DNA of 64,000 bases from Burkholderiaceae bacterium. Lineage in GTDB: Bacteria > Pseudomonadota > Gammaproteobacteria > Burkholderiales > Burkholderiaceae_C. Of this stretch, positions 27,824-35,777 are shown one piece after another. The notes under the pieces were generated by a model that did no database searches, was not told the DNA's origin, and worked only from the letters and a program-made list of their open reading frames with translations. Positions within the stretch are counted from its first letter, which is position 1, and each line of letters opens with the position of its first letter. The stretch spans positions 1-64,000 of the forward strand of contig JAURWR010000104.1 of NCBI GenBank assembly GCA_030654805.1, read 5' to 3'. The translations under genes and the position numbers were made by a program.

Positions 27824-29358
27824 CGTGAGCTCGCTGAAATGGGTGTGCCGGCAGCGACAGCCGCGTCCTTGGCTACCGGCAGGCGCCAGCCGCCGCCGAG
27901 CGCCTTGTAGAGCTGCACGGCATCGAGTACCAGCTGCGTTCGGTGTTCGGTCCATGCCAGTTCTGCCGAGATCACGCCGCGCTGCGCATCCAGCAACTGC
28001 AGCAGGTCGATCTGCCCTTCGCGGCGCAACGATTCGGCGTGATGCAGCGCAGTGCGACGCTGCGCCCGCAGCGCGTCGAGCGAGTGCGCCCGCTCCCGCT
28101 CCTGGGCTATCACCACCAGACTGTCCTCCACCTCCTGCACCGCACCGAGCACCGCACGTTCGTAGTGAAGCGCTGCGCCTCGTTCACGGGCCGAGGCCCG
28201 GTCCTCGGCAGCGTGCAGGCGACCCGCGTTGAACAGCGGCATCGAAAAGGCGAGTGCGACATTGCTGTAGCGAACCGGCGACAGCGCCTGCCTGTTGATC
28301 GTCAGGTCCTGGCCTCCGAACAGCGCTGCGATGAAGAAGCGCGGAAGCAGATCGGCGCGCGCCTCGCGAAGCCGAGCGCCTTCGGCGGCCAGCTGGCGCT
28401 CGGCCGCACGCAGGTCGGGCCGTCGAGCCAGCAACTCCGCTGGCTGGCCCGGAGGCAGGGCGGGAACGTCCGGCAGCTGCGGCGCGACGTGCTCATCGAG
28501 CATCGGCAACGGTTGCGTGGCGCTGCGCCCGAGCAGCAAGGAGATCTGATGCCCGGTGGTCGCGACCAGCGTGCGCAGCGACGGCAGCTGCGCTGCGAGC
28601 GTCTGCGTCTCGGCTGCGGCACGAGCCACGTCGAACCGACTGGACAAGCCCTGCGCCTCGCGGCTGCGGGTCAGGCGCTCGGTGTCGGACTGTGTCTGCA
28701 GCATGGCCTCGATTTGTTGAAGGCGAAGGCGTGAGCCTTGCCATCCGATGTAGAGCCGGGCGACCTCGCTGGAGGCCAGCAGCCGTGCGCCTTCGGCCGC
28801 CTCCATCGATGCATCGGCGTCGAGGGTGGCTGCGTCAGCCGACGCCCGGGCAGCGCCGAAGACGTCGATCTCCCAGCCCAGGTCCAGCGAGGCGCGCAAC
28901 GCACGGGTGTCTGGCGAGGTGCGCTTGTACGCGTCGGGCAGGCCGCTGCGCTGGTCGGAGGCGCTGCCGTTCAGCCCGAGCGTGGGTGCCAATCGCGAAG
29001 CTGCTGCGGTGCTGCCGGCCCGGGCTTGCAACACGCGAGTGGCCGCAATGCGCACGTCGAGGTTGGCCTGCTGCGCCTCGCGCACCAGCGCGATCAGCGA
29101 AGGGTCGTTGAAAGCTGCCCACCAGTTCGGGTCGAACGAGCCGGCATCGCTGCCCTGATGGCGAAACGCGGCTGCCTGCACTGCACTGCGGGCCGCATCG
29201 GCATTCGGGCTGTCAAGCTGCGACGCACAGGCTGCGGCGAGCACAGAGATGCCGGCAGACAGTGCGATTCGCACCGTTCGATGCGGGCGAGCGCGGGCCG
29301 GTGCGCGCTGCGCGGCCGGAATAAACCCAAGCCGTGAAGGTGGAAATCTTCTATTCAT
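27820..29358 (-). CDS. RND efflux outer membrane channel (NodT family lipoprotein)
   Basis: The 512-residue protein is a TolC-like outer membrane factor. An N-terminal basic segment is followed by a lipobox SVLAAACAS near residue 45; NWWAAFNDPSLIALVREA and the GWEIDVFGAARASADAA segment are typical of the NodT group, as are two repeated LARRPDLRAAERQLAA and LLQLLDAQRGVISAELA motifs in the second half. It is the first gene of the efflux operon. The start at 29358 lies 47 bases from the nearer TetR-type operator. Confidence 0.92.
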   Translation of the reverse strand: MNRRFPPSRLGFIPAAQRAPARARPHRTVRIALSAGISVLAAACASQLDSPNADAARSAVQAAAFRHQGSDAGSFDPNWWAAFNDPSLIALVREAQQANLDVRIAATRVLQARAGSTAAASRLAPTLGLNGSASDQRSGLPDAYKRTSPDTRALRASLDLGWEIDVFGAARASADAATLDADASMEAAEGARLLASSEVARLYIGWQGSRLRLQQIEAMLQTQSDTERLTRSREAQGLSSRFDVARAAAETQTLAAQLPSLRTLVATTGHQISLLLGRSATQPLPMLDEHVAPQLPDVPALPPGQPAELLARRPDLRAAERQLAAEGARLREARADLLPRFFIAALFGGQDLTINRQALSPVRYSNVALAFSMPLFNAGRLHAAEDRASARERGAALHYERAVLGAVQEVEDSLVVIAQERERAHSLDALRAQRRTALHHAESLRREGQIDLLQLLDAQRGVISAELAWTEHRTQLVLDAVQLYKALGGGWRLPVAKDAAVAAGTPISASSR

Positions 29359-29404
29359 GGGCAATGTCTTTCGGGTCGATCCGGACCTGCGATAACGGAA
29401 CGAA

Positions 29405-29419
29405 GTTGACAATGTCAAC
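29405..29419. promoter_or_regulatory. Palindromic operator 1 of the efflux/TetR intergenic region
   Basis: GTTGACAATGTCAAC is a perfect inverted repeat (GTTGACA / TGTCAAC around one base). A near-identical copy lies 31 bases away, on the same face of the helix. The site is 47 bases upstream of the outer membrane channel start, downstream of the promoter proposed for the efflux operon. Confidence 0.75.
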
Positions 29420-29420
29420 C

Positions 29421-29449
29421 ATGATCCACTGGTTTGTTGACAGTGTCAA
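29421..29449 (-). promoter_or_regulatory. Candidate sigma-70 promoter of the efflux operon
   Basis: On the minus strand TTGACA (29449-29444) is separated by exactly 17 bases from GATCAT (29426-29421), which matches four of six bases of the -10 consensus. The -35 box is embedded in operator 2, so a bound TetR dimer would block RNA polymerase. Confidence 0.45.
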
Positions 29450-29450
29450 C
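29436..29450. promoter_or_regulatory. Palindromic operator 2 of the efflux/TetR intergenic region
   Basis: GTTGACAGTGTCAAC differs from operator 1 only at the central base. The shared consensus is GTTGACA-N-TGTCAAC. Overlap with the predicted -35 box suggests direct repression of the efflux operon; the regulator gene diverges from here. Confidence 0.75.
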
Positions 29451-29537
29451 GTTCAAGCTCGCATGCGACATCATCGATGACCGTTCCGGTTGCCACGCAA
29501 CGCGCGTCGGGAACCGACTGTCACCGTGCTAGGGTGC

Positions 29538-30179
29538 ATGTCGGATGCGAGAACAACCCCTGCGACGATGCCTAGGAAAATCGAAGAGCCGATCGAGCTG
29601 AAGGAAGCCTGCGTGCGAGCGGCACGCGAGGTGATCGCCGAGCACGGCATCGAGCAGCTCAGCTTGCGTGAGGTCGCGCGCAAGCTCGGGGTTTCGCATC
29701 AGGCGCCTTACAAGCACTATCCCAGCCGCGACCATCTGCTGGCCGAGGTGATGCGGCGCTGCTTCGAGAGCTTCGCACGGTCGCTCGACGACCGACCGCA
29801 CAGCGGCGAGGGCGCAATATGCGACCTGGAGTCACTGGGGCGTCAGTACCTGGCCTATGCGGCCGCAAACCCGCTGGAATACCGGTTGATGTTCGGGACC
29901 CCCTGGCCGGAGCCAGCGGAGCATCCGGAACTCGTGCACGACGCGGTGCACGCCTTCGACGTGCTGCGGGGCGTGCTGCGTTGCCTCTACGGCGATGCCG
30001 CCGAGATGCGCTCGCAGGTCGACCTGCAGGCGATGTTCATCTGGTCGACGATGCACGGGCTGGCGAGCATCATGCAGTCCAACGCGATGGACTGCCTGAC
30101 GCTGGCGCCCCAGGTCCGCGCTCAAGCGTCCGAGCACGTGATGCGGATGATCGAACAGGCACTCAAGGCCGATCGCTGA
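29538..30179 (+). CDS. TetR family regulator (WHG-type C-terminal domain)
   Basis: The 213-residue protein has a TetR helix-turn-helix (LSLREVARKLGVSHQAPYKHYPSRDHLLAEV, in short form SLREVARKLGVS and APYKHY) at about residues 35-70, then a ligand-binding domain with EYRLMFGTPWP, the segment characteristic of WHG/TetR_C_33 proteins. The ATG at 29538 is preferred; ATG 29568 is an alternative that keeps the whole domain. It diverges from the efflux operon across two identical palindromes, the classic arrangement of a local repressor of a drug pump. Confidence 0.9.
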   Translation: MSDARTTPATMPRKIEEPIELKEACVRAAREVIAEHGIEQLSLREVARKLGVSHQAPYKHYPSRDHLLAEVMRRCFESFARSLDDRPHSGEGAICDLESLGRQYLAYAAANPLEYRLMFGTPWPEPAEHPELVHDAVHAFDVLRGVLRCLYGDAAEMRSQVDLQAMFIWSTMHGLASIMQSNAMDCLTLAPQVRAQASEHVMRMIEQALKADR

Positions 30180-30251
30180 GGTTCTTCGTTCGCTGGCGCA
30201 CAGACCCCGTGCGCGGCCGTGCCTAGGCTGACAGCGAACCATGAACGATTC

Positions 30252-31406
30252 GTGACTCAACCCGCCGGCATCGCTCTTCCGACGCCACACGATCTGGTGC
30301 TTTCGGGCGACTGGACGGCACGCGGCGTGGGCGCGGTGGAGCGCCAGTTTGCCGCGCTGCATCTCACGGCGTCAGAGTCGATCACGGCCGACGGCAGGCG
30401 GATCGACGCGCTGGACACGGCGGGCGCGTGGGTGCTGCACCGAATGCTGCACTGTCGTCTCGATGGCGATCTCGCAAGCCGCAGGACAGACGCGACCGAA
30501 AGGGCGATTCCGTTGCGCGATCTGCGGCCGGAGTTCGCCCGATTGCTGGATCTGGTCTCGCAACGCATCGCCCAGCAGGACCTTCGACCGGGCATGACGG
30601 CACCGCGCAGGGCCGGCCCCGTTGAGCGCATCGGTGCTTCCACCGCGACGGTCTTCGCGGAGGCGGCAGCGTTGCTTGCCTTCGTCGGCGAAATCGCGCT
30701 GGCCTGGGTCAGGTGCCTGGCGCACCCATCTCGCGTGCGATGGCTGCCGATCCTCTTCAACATCCGCAGTGCCGGAGTCGATGCGCTGCCCATCGTCGGG
30801 CTGCTGTCGTTCCTGCTCGGAGTCGTCGTCGCCTACCAGGGTGGCGATCAACTCAAGCCCTATGGCGCCAACATTTACATCGCCGACCTGATCGGACTGT
30901 CGATGCTGCGCGAGTTCGCGCCGCTGATCACCGCGATCATCATTGCCGGTCGATCGGGTTCGGCCTATGCAGCCCAGATCGGCACGATGGCGGTGACCGA
31001 AGAAATCGACGCGATGCGCACGCTCGGCATCGACCCGCAGGAGATGCTGGTGCTGCCGAAAATCACGGCACTGCTGATCGCGCTGCCGCTGCTCACTGCC
31101 TTCGCGGATTTGCTCGGCGTGCTTGGTGGCATGGTCATGGCACGCGCGCAGCTCGGTGTCGGCTTCGGCGAATTCGTCGACCGATTCGCCAAGGCCATCA
31201 GCGCGACGACCTTGCTGGTCGGGGTCGGCAAGGCCCCGGTGTTCGCTGCCGTCATTGCGGTCGTCGGGTGCTTCCAGGGCTTTCGCACTCACGGTGGTGC
31301 CGACAGCGTGGGTCGCCAGACCACCCGCAGCGTGGTCCAGGCGATCTTTCTGGTGATCGTCGCCGACGCGCTGTTCTCGATCGCCTTCAGTGCACTGGGT
31401 CTCTAG
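30252..31406 (+). CDS. MlaE-like ABC permease with N-terminal STAS-like domain
   Basis: This is the inner-membrane permease of an MCE-type phospholipid (or related lipid) transporter. The C-terminal 260 residues contain the MlaE core: LPIVGLLSFLLGVVVAYQG, LREFAPLITAIIIAGRSGSAYAAQIG, EEIDAMRTLGIDP and the closing VVQAIFLVIVADALFS. The first 120 residues (LSGDWTARGVGAVERQF, IDALDTAGAWVLHRML) look like a STAS domain fused to the permease. The start is uncertain: GTG 30219 and GTG 30252 are both possible, and neither has a strong ribosome-binding site. A GC-rich repeat separates it from the ATPase gene. Confidence 0.88.
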   Translation: MTQPAGIALPTPHDLVLSGDWTARGVGAVERQFAALHLTASESITADGRRIDALDTAGAWVLHRMLHCRLDGDLASRRTDATERAIPLRDLRPEFARLLDLVSQRIAQQDLRPGMTAPRRAGPVERIGASTATVFAEAAALLAFVGEIALAWVRCLAHPSRVRWLPILFNIRSAGVDALPIVGLLSFLLGVVVAYQGGDQLKPYGANIYIADLIGLSMLREFAPLITAIIIAGRSGSAYAAQIGTMAVTEEIDAMRTLGIDPQEMLVLPKITALLIALPLLTAFADLLGVLGGMVMARAQLGVGFGEFVDRFAKAISATTLLVGVGKAPVFAAVIAVVGCFQGFRTHGGADSVGRQTTRSVVQAIFLVIVADALFSIAFSALGL

Positions 31407-31407
31407 G

Positions 31408-31485
31408 ATGAAACAACCCCCACGTCGCTTCGCTCCTGCCACCCGAGGGGGCGGTCAGTGGCTTCGGGCGGCCGAGCGCCACTGA
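31408..31485 (+). repeat. GC-rich intergenic repeat, copy B, reading as a 25-codon mini-ORF between mlaE- and mlaF-like genes
   Basis: This is the second copy of the element found between narG and narH, sharing an ACCCCCA start, a CCCGAGGGGG core and a CTTCGGGCGGCC tail, though diverged in between. An ATG two bases after the permease stop opens MKQPPRRFAP...AERH, ending at TGA 31483-31485, one base before the ATPase ATG at 31487. As with copy A, the element fills the whole intergenic gap and is open in the sense direction. Confidence 0.55.
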
Positions 31486-31486
31486 C

Positions 31487-32317
31487 ATGAACGAGGCCGC
31501 GTCCACGCGCGACACAGTCATCGAGATGCGCCATGTCTCGACCCGTTTCGGCGATCACGTGGTGCACACCGATATCAGTCTCGAGGTGCGCCGTGCCGAG
31601 GTGTTCGCGCTGATCGGCGGCAGCGGCTCAGGCAAGTCGACCCTGCTGCGCGAGATGATCCTGCTGCAGCGCCCGGACGCCGGCTCGGTCCGCGTGCTCG
31701 GCGTCGACCTCGCCGACCTCGATCGAGATGCTGCGCAGTCCTTGCGCGAGCGCTGGGGCGTGCTGTTCCAGCATGGCGGCCTGTTCGGTTCGCTGACGGT
31801 TCTCGAGAACGTGGGCCTGCCGCTGCGCGAACACACCGGGCTCGACGATGCATTGATCGACGACATTGCCAGGTGGAAGATCGAGATGACCGGACTGGCT
31901 CCCGAGGTCGGGGCGCAGTACCCGTCGGAATTGAGCGGCGGCATGCTCAAGCGCGCCTCGCTGGCCCGGGCGCTGGCACTCGATCCAGAGCTGCTCTTCC
32001 TCGACGAACCGACTGCCGGCCTCGATCCGATCAGTGCCGGCGGATTCGATCAGCTGGTGCCGAAGCTGCGCGATCTGTTCGGCCTGACCATCGTGATGGT
32101 CACGCACGACCTCGACCTGCTGTGGCAGGTGGCCGACCGGGTCGCCGTGCTGGGTGAGGGGGTGGTGCAGGGCGTCGGGACGATGGCCGAACTGTCGCGG
32201 ATGAAGAACCCGTCGATCCGCCCCTATTTCGAGGGCGCGCGTGGCCGAGCGGCGCAGCAGCCCGCCCCTGTCGCGCCCGAGGCCACCAGCGAGGAGTCGC
32301 CATCGAAACCAAGGTGA
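31487..32317 (+). CDS. MlaF-like ABC transporter ATPase
   Basis: This is the 276-residue ATP-binding subunit of the MCE transporter. Walker A is GGSGSGKST, the Q-loop is VLFQHGGLFGSLTV, the signature LSGGMLKR, Walker B LLFLDEPTAGLDP and the switch histidine VTHD. The double-Gly Walker start and LFGSLTVLENV are typical of MlaF. A Pro/Ala/Glu tail follows from about residue 250. The stop overlaps the GTG start of the MlaD-like gene. Confidence 0.93.
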   Translation: MNEAASTRDTVIEMRHVSTRFGDHVVHTDISLEVRRAEVFALIGGSGSGKSTLLREMILLQRPDAGSVRVLGVDLADLDRDAAQSLRERWGVLFQHGGLFGSLTVLENVGLPLREHTGLDDALIDDIARWKIEMTGLAPEVGAQYPSELSGGMLKRASLARALALDPELLFLDEPTAGLDPISAGGFDQLVPKLRDLFGLTIVMVTHDLDLLWQVADRVAVLGEGVVQGVGTMAELSRMKNPSIRPYFEGARGRAAQQPAPVAPEATSEESPSKPR

Positions 32318-33288
32318 ACCACACTCTCGTCGGTGCATTCGTGCTGTTGCTCGGCATGGCGCTGATCGCCGGTGCGCTGTGGCTGGCGTCGGGCGGTGCG
32401 TTCCAGAAAAAATACGACCTGTATCTGGCGATCGAGGACGAGTCGGTGGCGGGACTCAACCTCAATGCGCCGGTCAAGTACAACGGGGTCGAAGTCGGCA
32501 AGGTGCGCGACATCCAGCTCGACCCGGCGAACCCGGAGCGAGTGCGACTGCTGTTCGCCATCGAACGCGGCACACCGGTCCGGGAGGACACGGTCGCGGT
32601 CCTGAAAACGCAAGGGCTGACCGGTATTGCCTATGTCGAGCTGGGTGGTGGCAGTGGAGAGGCACCGCCGTTGCGCGTCGGCCCGACGGAGCGTTATCCC
32701 GTGATACGGACCAAGCCTTCGTTGAGCACGCGGCTGGAGAACGTGCTGACCACCGTGCTTGCCAAGCTCGACAGCACGTCGAGCAACATCGATGCGATCC
32801 TGAGCGATCAGAACCGGGAGGCACTGACCCGCACGCTGGCCAACATGGCGACGGTGTCGCAGGTGTTCGCTGCCCGCGCCGATGCGCTGGATGCCGGCAT
32901 CGCGAGTGCATCGCGAACATTCGGAAACACCGCACGTGCCACCGAGCAGCTCGGCCCGCTGATCGAACGCATCGGCCGCAGCGCCGAAGCGCTCGAGGCG
33001 CTGGGCAACTCGGCGGCGATCGCGAGCACCCGCGCCGGGCACACCGTCGACGCGGTCGGCGCCGACGTGCAGCGATTCACCGCGCAGACGCTGCCCGAGC
33101 TGCAGCGCCTGCTGGGCGAACTGAATGTGCTGTCGACATCGCTGCGGCGGGTCAGCGAGCAGGTCGAGCGCAATCCGTCGGGTCTGCTGTTCGGTCGGGC
33201 TCCGGTTCCCGAGGGGCCGGGAGAGACCGGCACGTCCACAGGAATGGGGCCAGCGACCCCGTCCGCCACATCGAAGAGAACGCCATGA
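32314..33288 (+). CDS. MlaD/MCE-domain lipid-binding protein
   Basis: The 324-residue protein is anchored by one N-terminal helix (about 6-27) and carries a periplasmic MCE domain (about 33-110: YDLYLAIEDESVAGLNLNAPVKYNGVEVGKV), which forms hexameric lipid channels in this family. A helical C-terminal part (about 130-290) with heptad-like ALEALGNSAA stretches likely forms coiled-coil or needle structure. The start GTG at 32314 overlaps the ATPase stop. Just upstream the frame reads I-E-T-K, close to the M-E-T-K-type start of homologues, but with ATC where ATG is expected. Confidence 0.9.
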   Translation: MNHTLVGAFVLLLGMALIAGALWLASGGAFQKKYDLYLAIEDESVAGLNLNAPVKYNGVEVGKVRDIQLDPANPERVRLLFAIERGTPVREDTVAVLKTQGLTGIAYVELGGGSGEAPPLRVGPTERYPVIRTKPSLSTRLENVLTTVLAKLDSTSSNIDAILSDQNREALTRTLANMATVSQVFAARADALDAGIASASRTFGNTARATEQLGPLIERIGRSAEALEALGNSAAIASTRAGHTVDAVGADVQRFTAQTLPELQRLLGELNVLSTSLRRVSEQVERNPSGLLFGRAPVPEGPGETGTSTGMGPATPSATSKRTP

Positions 33289-33995
33289 CGTCCGCATCCA
33301 TTCGCCCGCTGCTCTGCTGCGCTGCGGCTCTCGCGTTGACGGGGGCCGTGGGGTGCTCCGGTTTACTTCCAAAGCCCGCACCGCTGCCAGCGTTCTACAC
33401 GCTGGACGACACGGTCGGAAAGGACAAGCCGGCGCAGGGGGGGCGTGCGCCCGACGGGCCCGAGATGAGGCGCCGGCCGACGTTGCTGGTCCACCCGCCG
33501 CATGCTGCGGCGGGGTTCGACAGCACGCGCATCGTTTACACGCGCGAGTCGCATCGACTCGAATACTTCGCACACAGCGAATGGGTCGACACGCCTGCGC
33601 GCATGCTGACGCCGCTGATCGTCGCCGCGATCGTGCACAGCGACTCCGTGCAGGCCGTCGTCACTGCGCCGAGTGCCGCAGCGTCGGACATCGGACTCGA
33701 CACCGAAATCGTTCGCCTTCAGCACGACTTCGGCGTGGCGCCCAGCAGGGTGCGCTTCACGCTGCGCGTCGCACTGGTCGACGGCCGGACGCGCAAGGTG
33801 CTCGCCAGCCGGGTATTCGATGAAAGCGCAGACAGCCCCAGCGAGGACGCACGCGGAGGAGTCGAGGCGGCCCACCATGCGGTGCAGGTGGTTCTTCGAG
33901 ACATGGCTGCACTCTGCAGCGATGCAGCGACGGCGTGGCGGGCTGCCGACGCAGCCCGACCCGACGCCGGACGGGACACGACGCAAGCGCCGTGA
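33285..33995 (+). CDS. ABC-type transport auxiliary lipoprotein (PqiC-like)
   Basis: The 236-residue protein begins with a lipoprotein signal (ALTGAVGCSG, Cys near residue 24) followed by FYTLDD, and carries the ABC_trans_aux-type pattern LLVHPPHAAAGFDSTRIVYTR...YFAHSEWVDTPARML. Members are outer-membrane partners of MCE transporters. Its ATG overlaps the end of the MlaD-like gene. The tail beyond residue 215 is Ala/Asp/Arg-rich. Confidence 0.88.
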   Translation: MTSASIRPLLCCAAALALTGAVGCSGLLPKPAPLPAFYTLDDTVGKDKPAQGGRAPDGPEMRRRPTLLVHPPHAAAGFDSTRIVYTRESHRLEYFAHSEWVDTPARMLTPLIVAAIVHSDSVQAVVTAPSAAASDIGLDTEIVRLQHDFGVAPSRVRFTLRVALVDGRTRKVLASRVFDESADSPSEDARGGVEAAHHAVQVVLRDMAALCSDAATAWRAADAARPDAGRDTTQAP

Positions 33996-34007
33996 ACCCG
34001 GCCTGGC

Positions 34008-34280
34008 TTACTTCTTCATCGGGGCTTCCTGATCGCCCGGCTTCTTCACGTTCAGGGGATCCTTGGCCATCATGTCCTTGCACGTGGCTTCCATCTTCAT
34101 CGTGGCATCGTCCTTCTTCATGCCGTCCTTCTTGGACATCGCCATGTGGTCCTTGCATTGCTGCATCGTCATTTCCTTTTTCATCATGCCGTCTTCCGGT
34201 TTCATCGCGTCGGCCGCGAAAACAGTCCCGGCAGCGATCGTCATGCAGGCAAAAGTCACGGCGGTTGAAATCTTGTTCAT
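34008..34280 (-). CDS. Small secreted Met/Lys/Asp-rich protein (MXKDX-type repeat)
   Basis: The 90-residue precursor has a signal peptide ending VFAAD and a mature part built almost wholly of short Met-Lys-Lys-Asp units (MMKKEMTM, MSKKDGMKKDD, CKDMMAKD) with two cysteines. It starts at 34280 behind an AGGAG site. The composition recalls pentapeptide MXKDX proteins of beta- and gammaproteobacteria, whose role is not established; metal binding through Met, Asp and Cys is plausible. It converges on the MCE operon and diverges from the exporter operon. Confidence 0.8.
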   Translation of the reverse strand: MNKISTAVTFACMTIAAGTVFAADAMKPEDGMMKKEMTMQQCKDHMAMSKKDGMKKDDATMKMEATCKDMMAKDPLNVKKPGDQEAPMKK

Positions 34281-34525
34281 CTGAAACTCCTGTGAGGGTG
34301 GGTGAGCGCAGAGTTTGAACAGGGCAGCGCCCCTCCGTTGTCGGACATCAGCCTGAGTAGGCGTCGGAATCAGGAATGGATACGTTGCTCGTTGCTGTGC
34401 CGGATGCTTCGCAGGCCTGGGGGCCGATCGTCCTTGACCTGGATCACGCACCGGTCGGCCGCATGGCCTCATGCTGCGGGCTCTGCCATCCATGATCCCG
34501 AGGCGTCGGCCCATCTGACAAGCCC

Positions 34526-35764
34526 ATGACCGATTCCTCACCGAAGCCCCCACGCCGCCGAAGATGGGCGCTCGTCCTTCTTGCCGTGCTGGTGATCGCA
34601 GGTTTGTCTGTGCGCTGGTGGCGTGGTCCTCAGGTGGCGGCCGAGACCGTGCAGCGGCGTGACTTCGTGCAGACCGTGGTGGCCAGCGGCCGCGTCGAGA
34701 CGCCACACCGGGTCGACATCGGCGCCCAGATCACCGGCACGGTGGTGCGCGTCCCGGTCTCCGAGGGTCAGAGCGTGATGGCGGGCGACATGCTGATCGA
34801 GCTCGAGTCGGCCGAGTTGCGCGCCGGGGTGCGCCAGGCCGAGGTGGCCGTTGTTCAGGCCGAGGCCCGCGTGCGGCAGCTGCGAGAACTTCAGGCCCCG
34901 GTGGCCGAGCAGGCGCTGCGGCAGGCCCAGGCCAGCCTCGACAACGCGCGCTCGACGCTGCGCCGCAACCAGGCGCTGTTCCAGAAGGGGTTCATCGGCG
35001 AGGCCGCGATCGAAGACTCACGCAAGGCCTACGAGCTGGCCGACGCGCAGGTTCGGTCTGCGCAGAAGCAACTCGACACGGCTCGCCCGGCGGGCAGCGA
35101 TCACGCGCTCGCAGTCGCCGCGGTGGCTCAGGCGCAGGCCAGTGCCGAGGCCGCCCGGGCGCGTGCCGCCTATGCGGTCATCAGCGCGCCGGTGTCGGGC
35201 ACGCTGATCGGCCGCAACGTCGAGGTGGGCGACGTGGTGCAGGCCGGCAAGGTGCTGATGACGCTGTCGCCTGCCGGTCGCACGCAGCTGGTGGCCGAGA
35301 TCGACGAGAAGAACCTGCGCCTGCTGACGCTCGGCCAGAAGGCCGTGGCCTCTGCCGACGCGTATCCGCAGCAGCGCTTCGCCGCCGAGCTGGCCTACAT
35401 CAATCCCGGTGTCAATGCGCAGACCGGCGCGGTGCAGGTCAAGCTCGACGTGCCTGCGCCGCCATCGGTGCTGACCCAGGACATGACGGTGTCGGTCGAC
35501 ATCGAGGTGGCCCGGCGGTCAGGCGCGTTGCTGGTGCCGTTGAGTGCGGTCCACGATGCCGACGCCGCCGAGGGCGCTTCGGCCTGGGTGCTGCGCATCG
35601 AGAGCGGTCGCGCGGTGCGCCGCTCGGTGAGCCTCGGCCTGCGCAGCGGGGGCTGGGCCGAAGTGCTGGATGGATTGGGCGATGGCGATCGCGTGATGCC
35701 TGCGTCGGCGTCCGTGTCTTCCGGAGCGCACGTGCGGGCGGCCGCGTCGGCGCCACCTCGTTGA
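34526..35764 (+). CDS. Periplasmic adaptor (MacA/HlyD-like) of an ABC exporter
   Basis: The 412-residue protein has an N-terminal anchor helix (about 15-30), a lipoyl half motif ITGTVVRVPVSEGQSVMAGDMLIEL, a long coiled-coil hairpin (about 95-210, rich in Ala/Gln/Arg), the second half motif ISAPVSGTLIGRNVEVGDVV, and a beta-barrel domain. It is the first gene of a four-gene set with an FtsX-like permease, an ATPase and an MgtA-type ATPase. The 245-nt gap before it is shared with the divergent Met-rich gene and shows no clear promoter. Confidence 0.9.
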   Translation: MTDSSPKPPRRRRWALVLLAVLVIAGLSVRWWRGPQVAAETVQRRDFVQTVVASGRVETPHRVDIGAQITGTVVRVPVSEGQSVMAGDMLIELESAELRAGVRQAEVAVVQAEARVRQLRELQAPVAEQALRQAQASLDNARSTLRRNQALFQKGFIGEAAIEDSRKAYELADAQVRSAQKQLDTARPAGSDHALAVAAVAQAQASAEAARARAAYAVISAPVSGTLIGRNVEVGDVVQAGKVLMTLSPAGRTQLVAEIDEKNLRLLTLGQKAVASADAYPQQRFAAELAYINPGVNAQTGAVQVKLDVPAPPSVLTQDMTVSVDIEVARRSGALLVPLSAVHDADAAEGASAWVLRIESGRAVRRSVSLGLRSGGWAEVLDGLGDGDRVMPASASVSSGAHVRAAASAPPR

Positions 35765-35777
35765 ATCGACGCGAGAC

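Noticed and set aside
32299-32317. ATC as a non-standard start codon for the MlaD-like gene
   Set aside because: ATC initiation is very rare, and the GTG at 32314 gives a normal family start coupled to the upstream stop.
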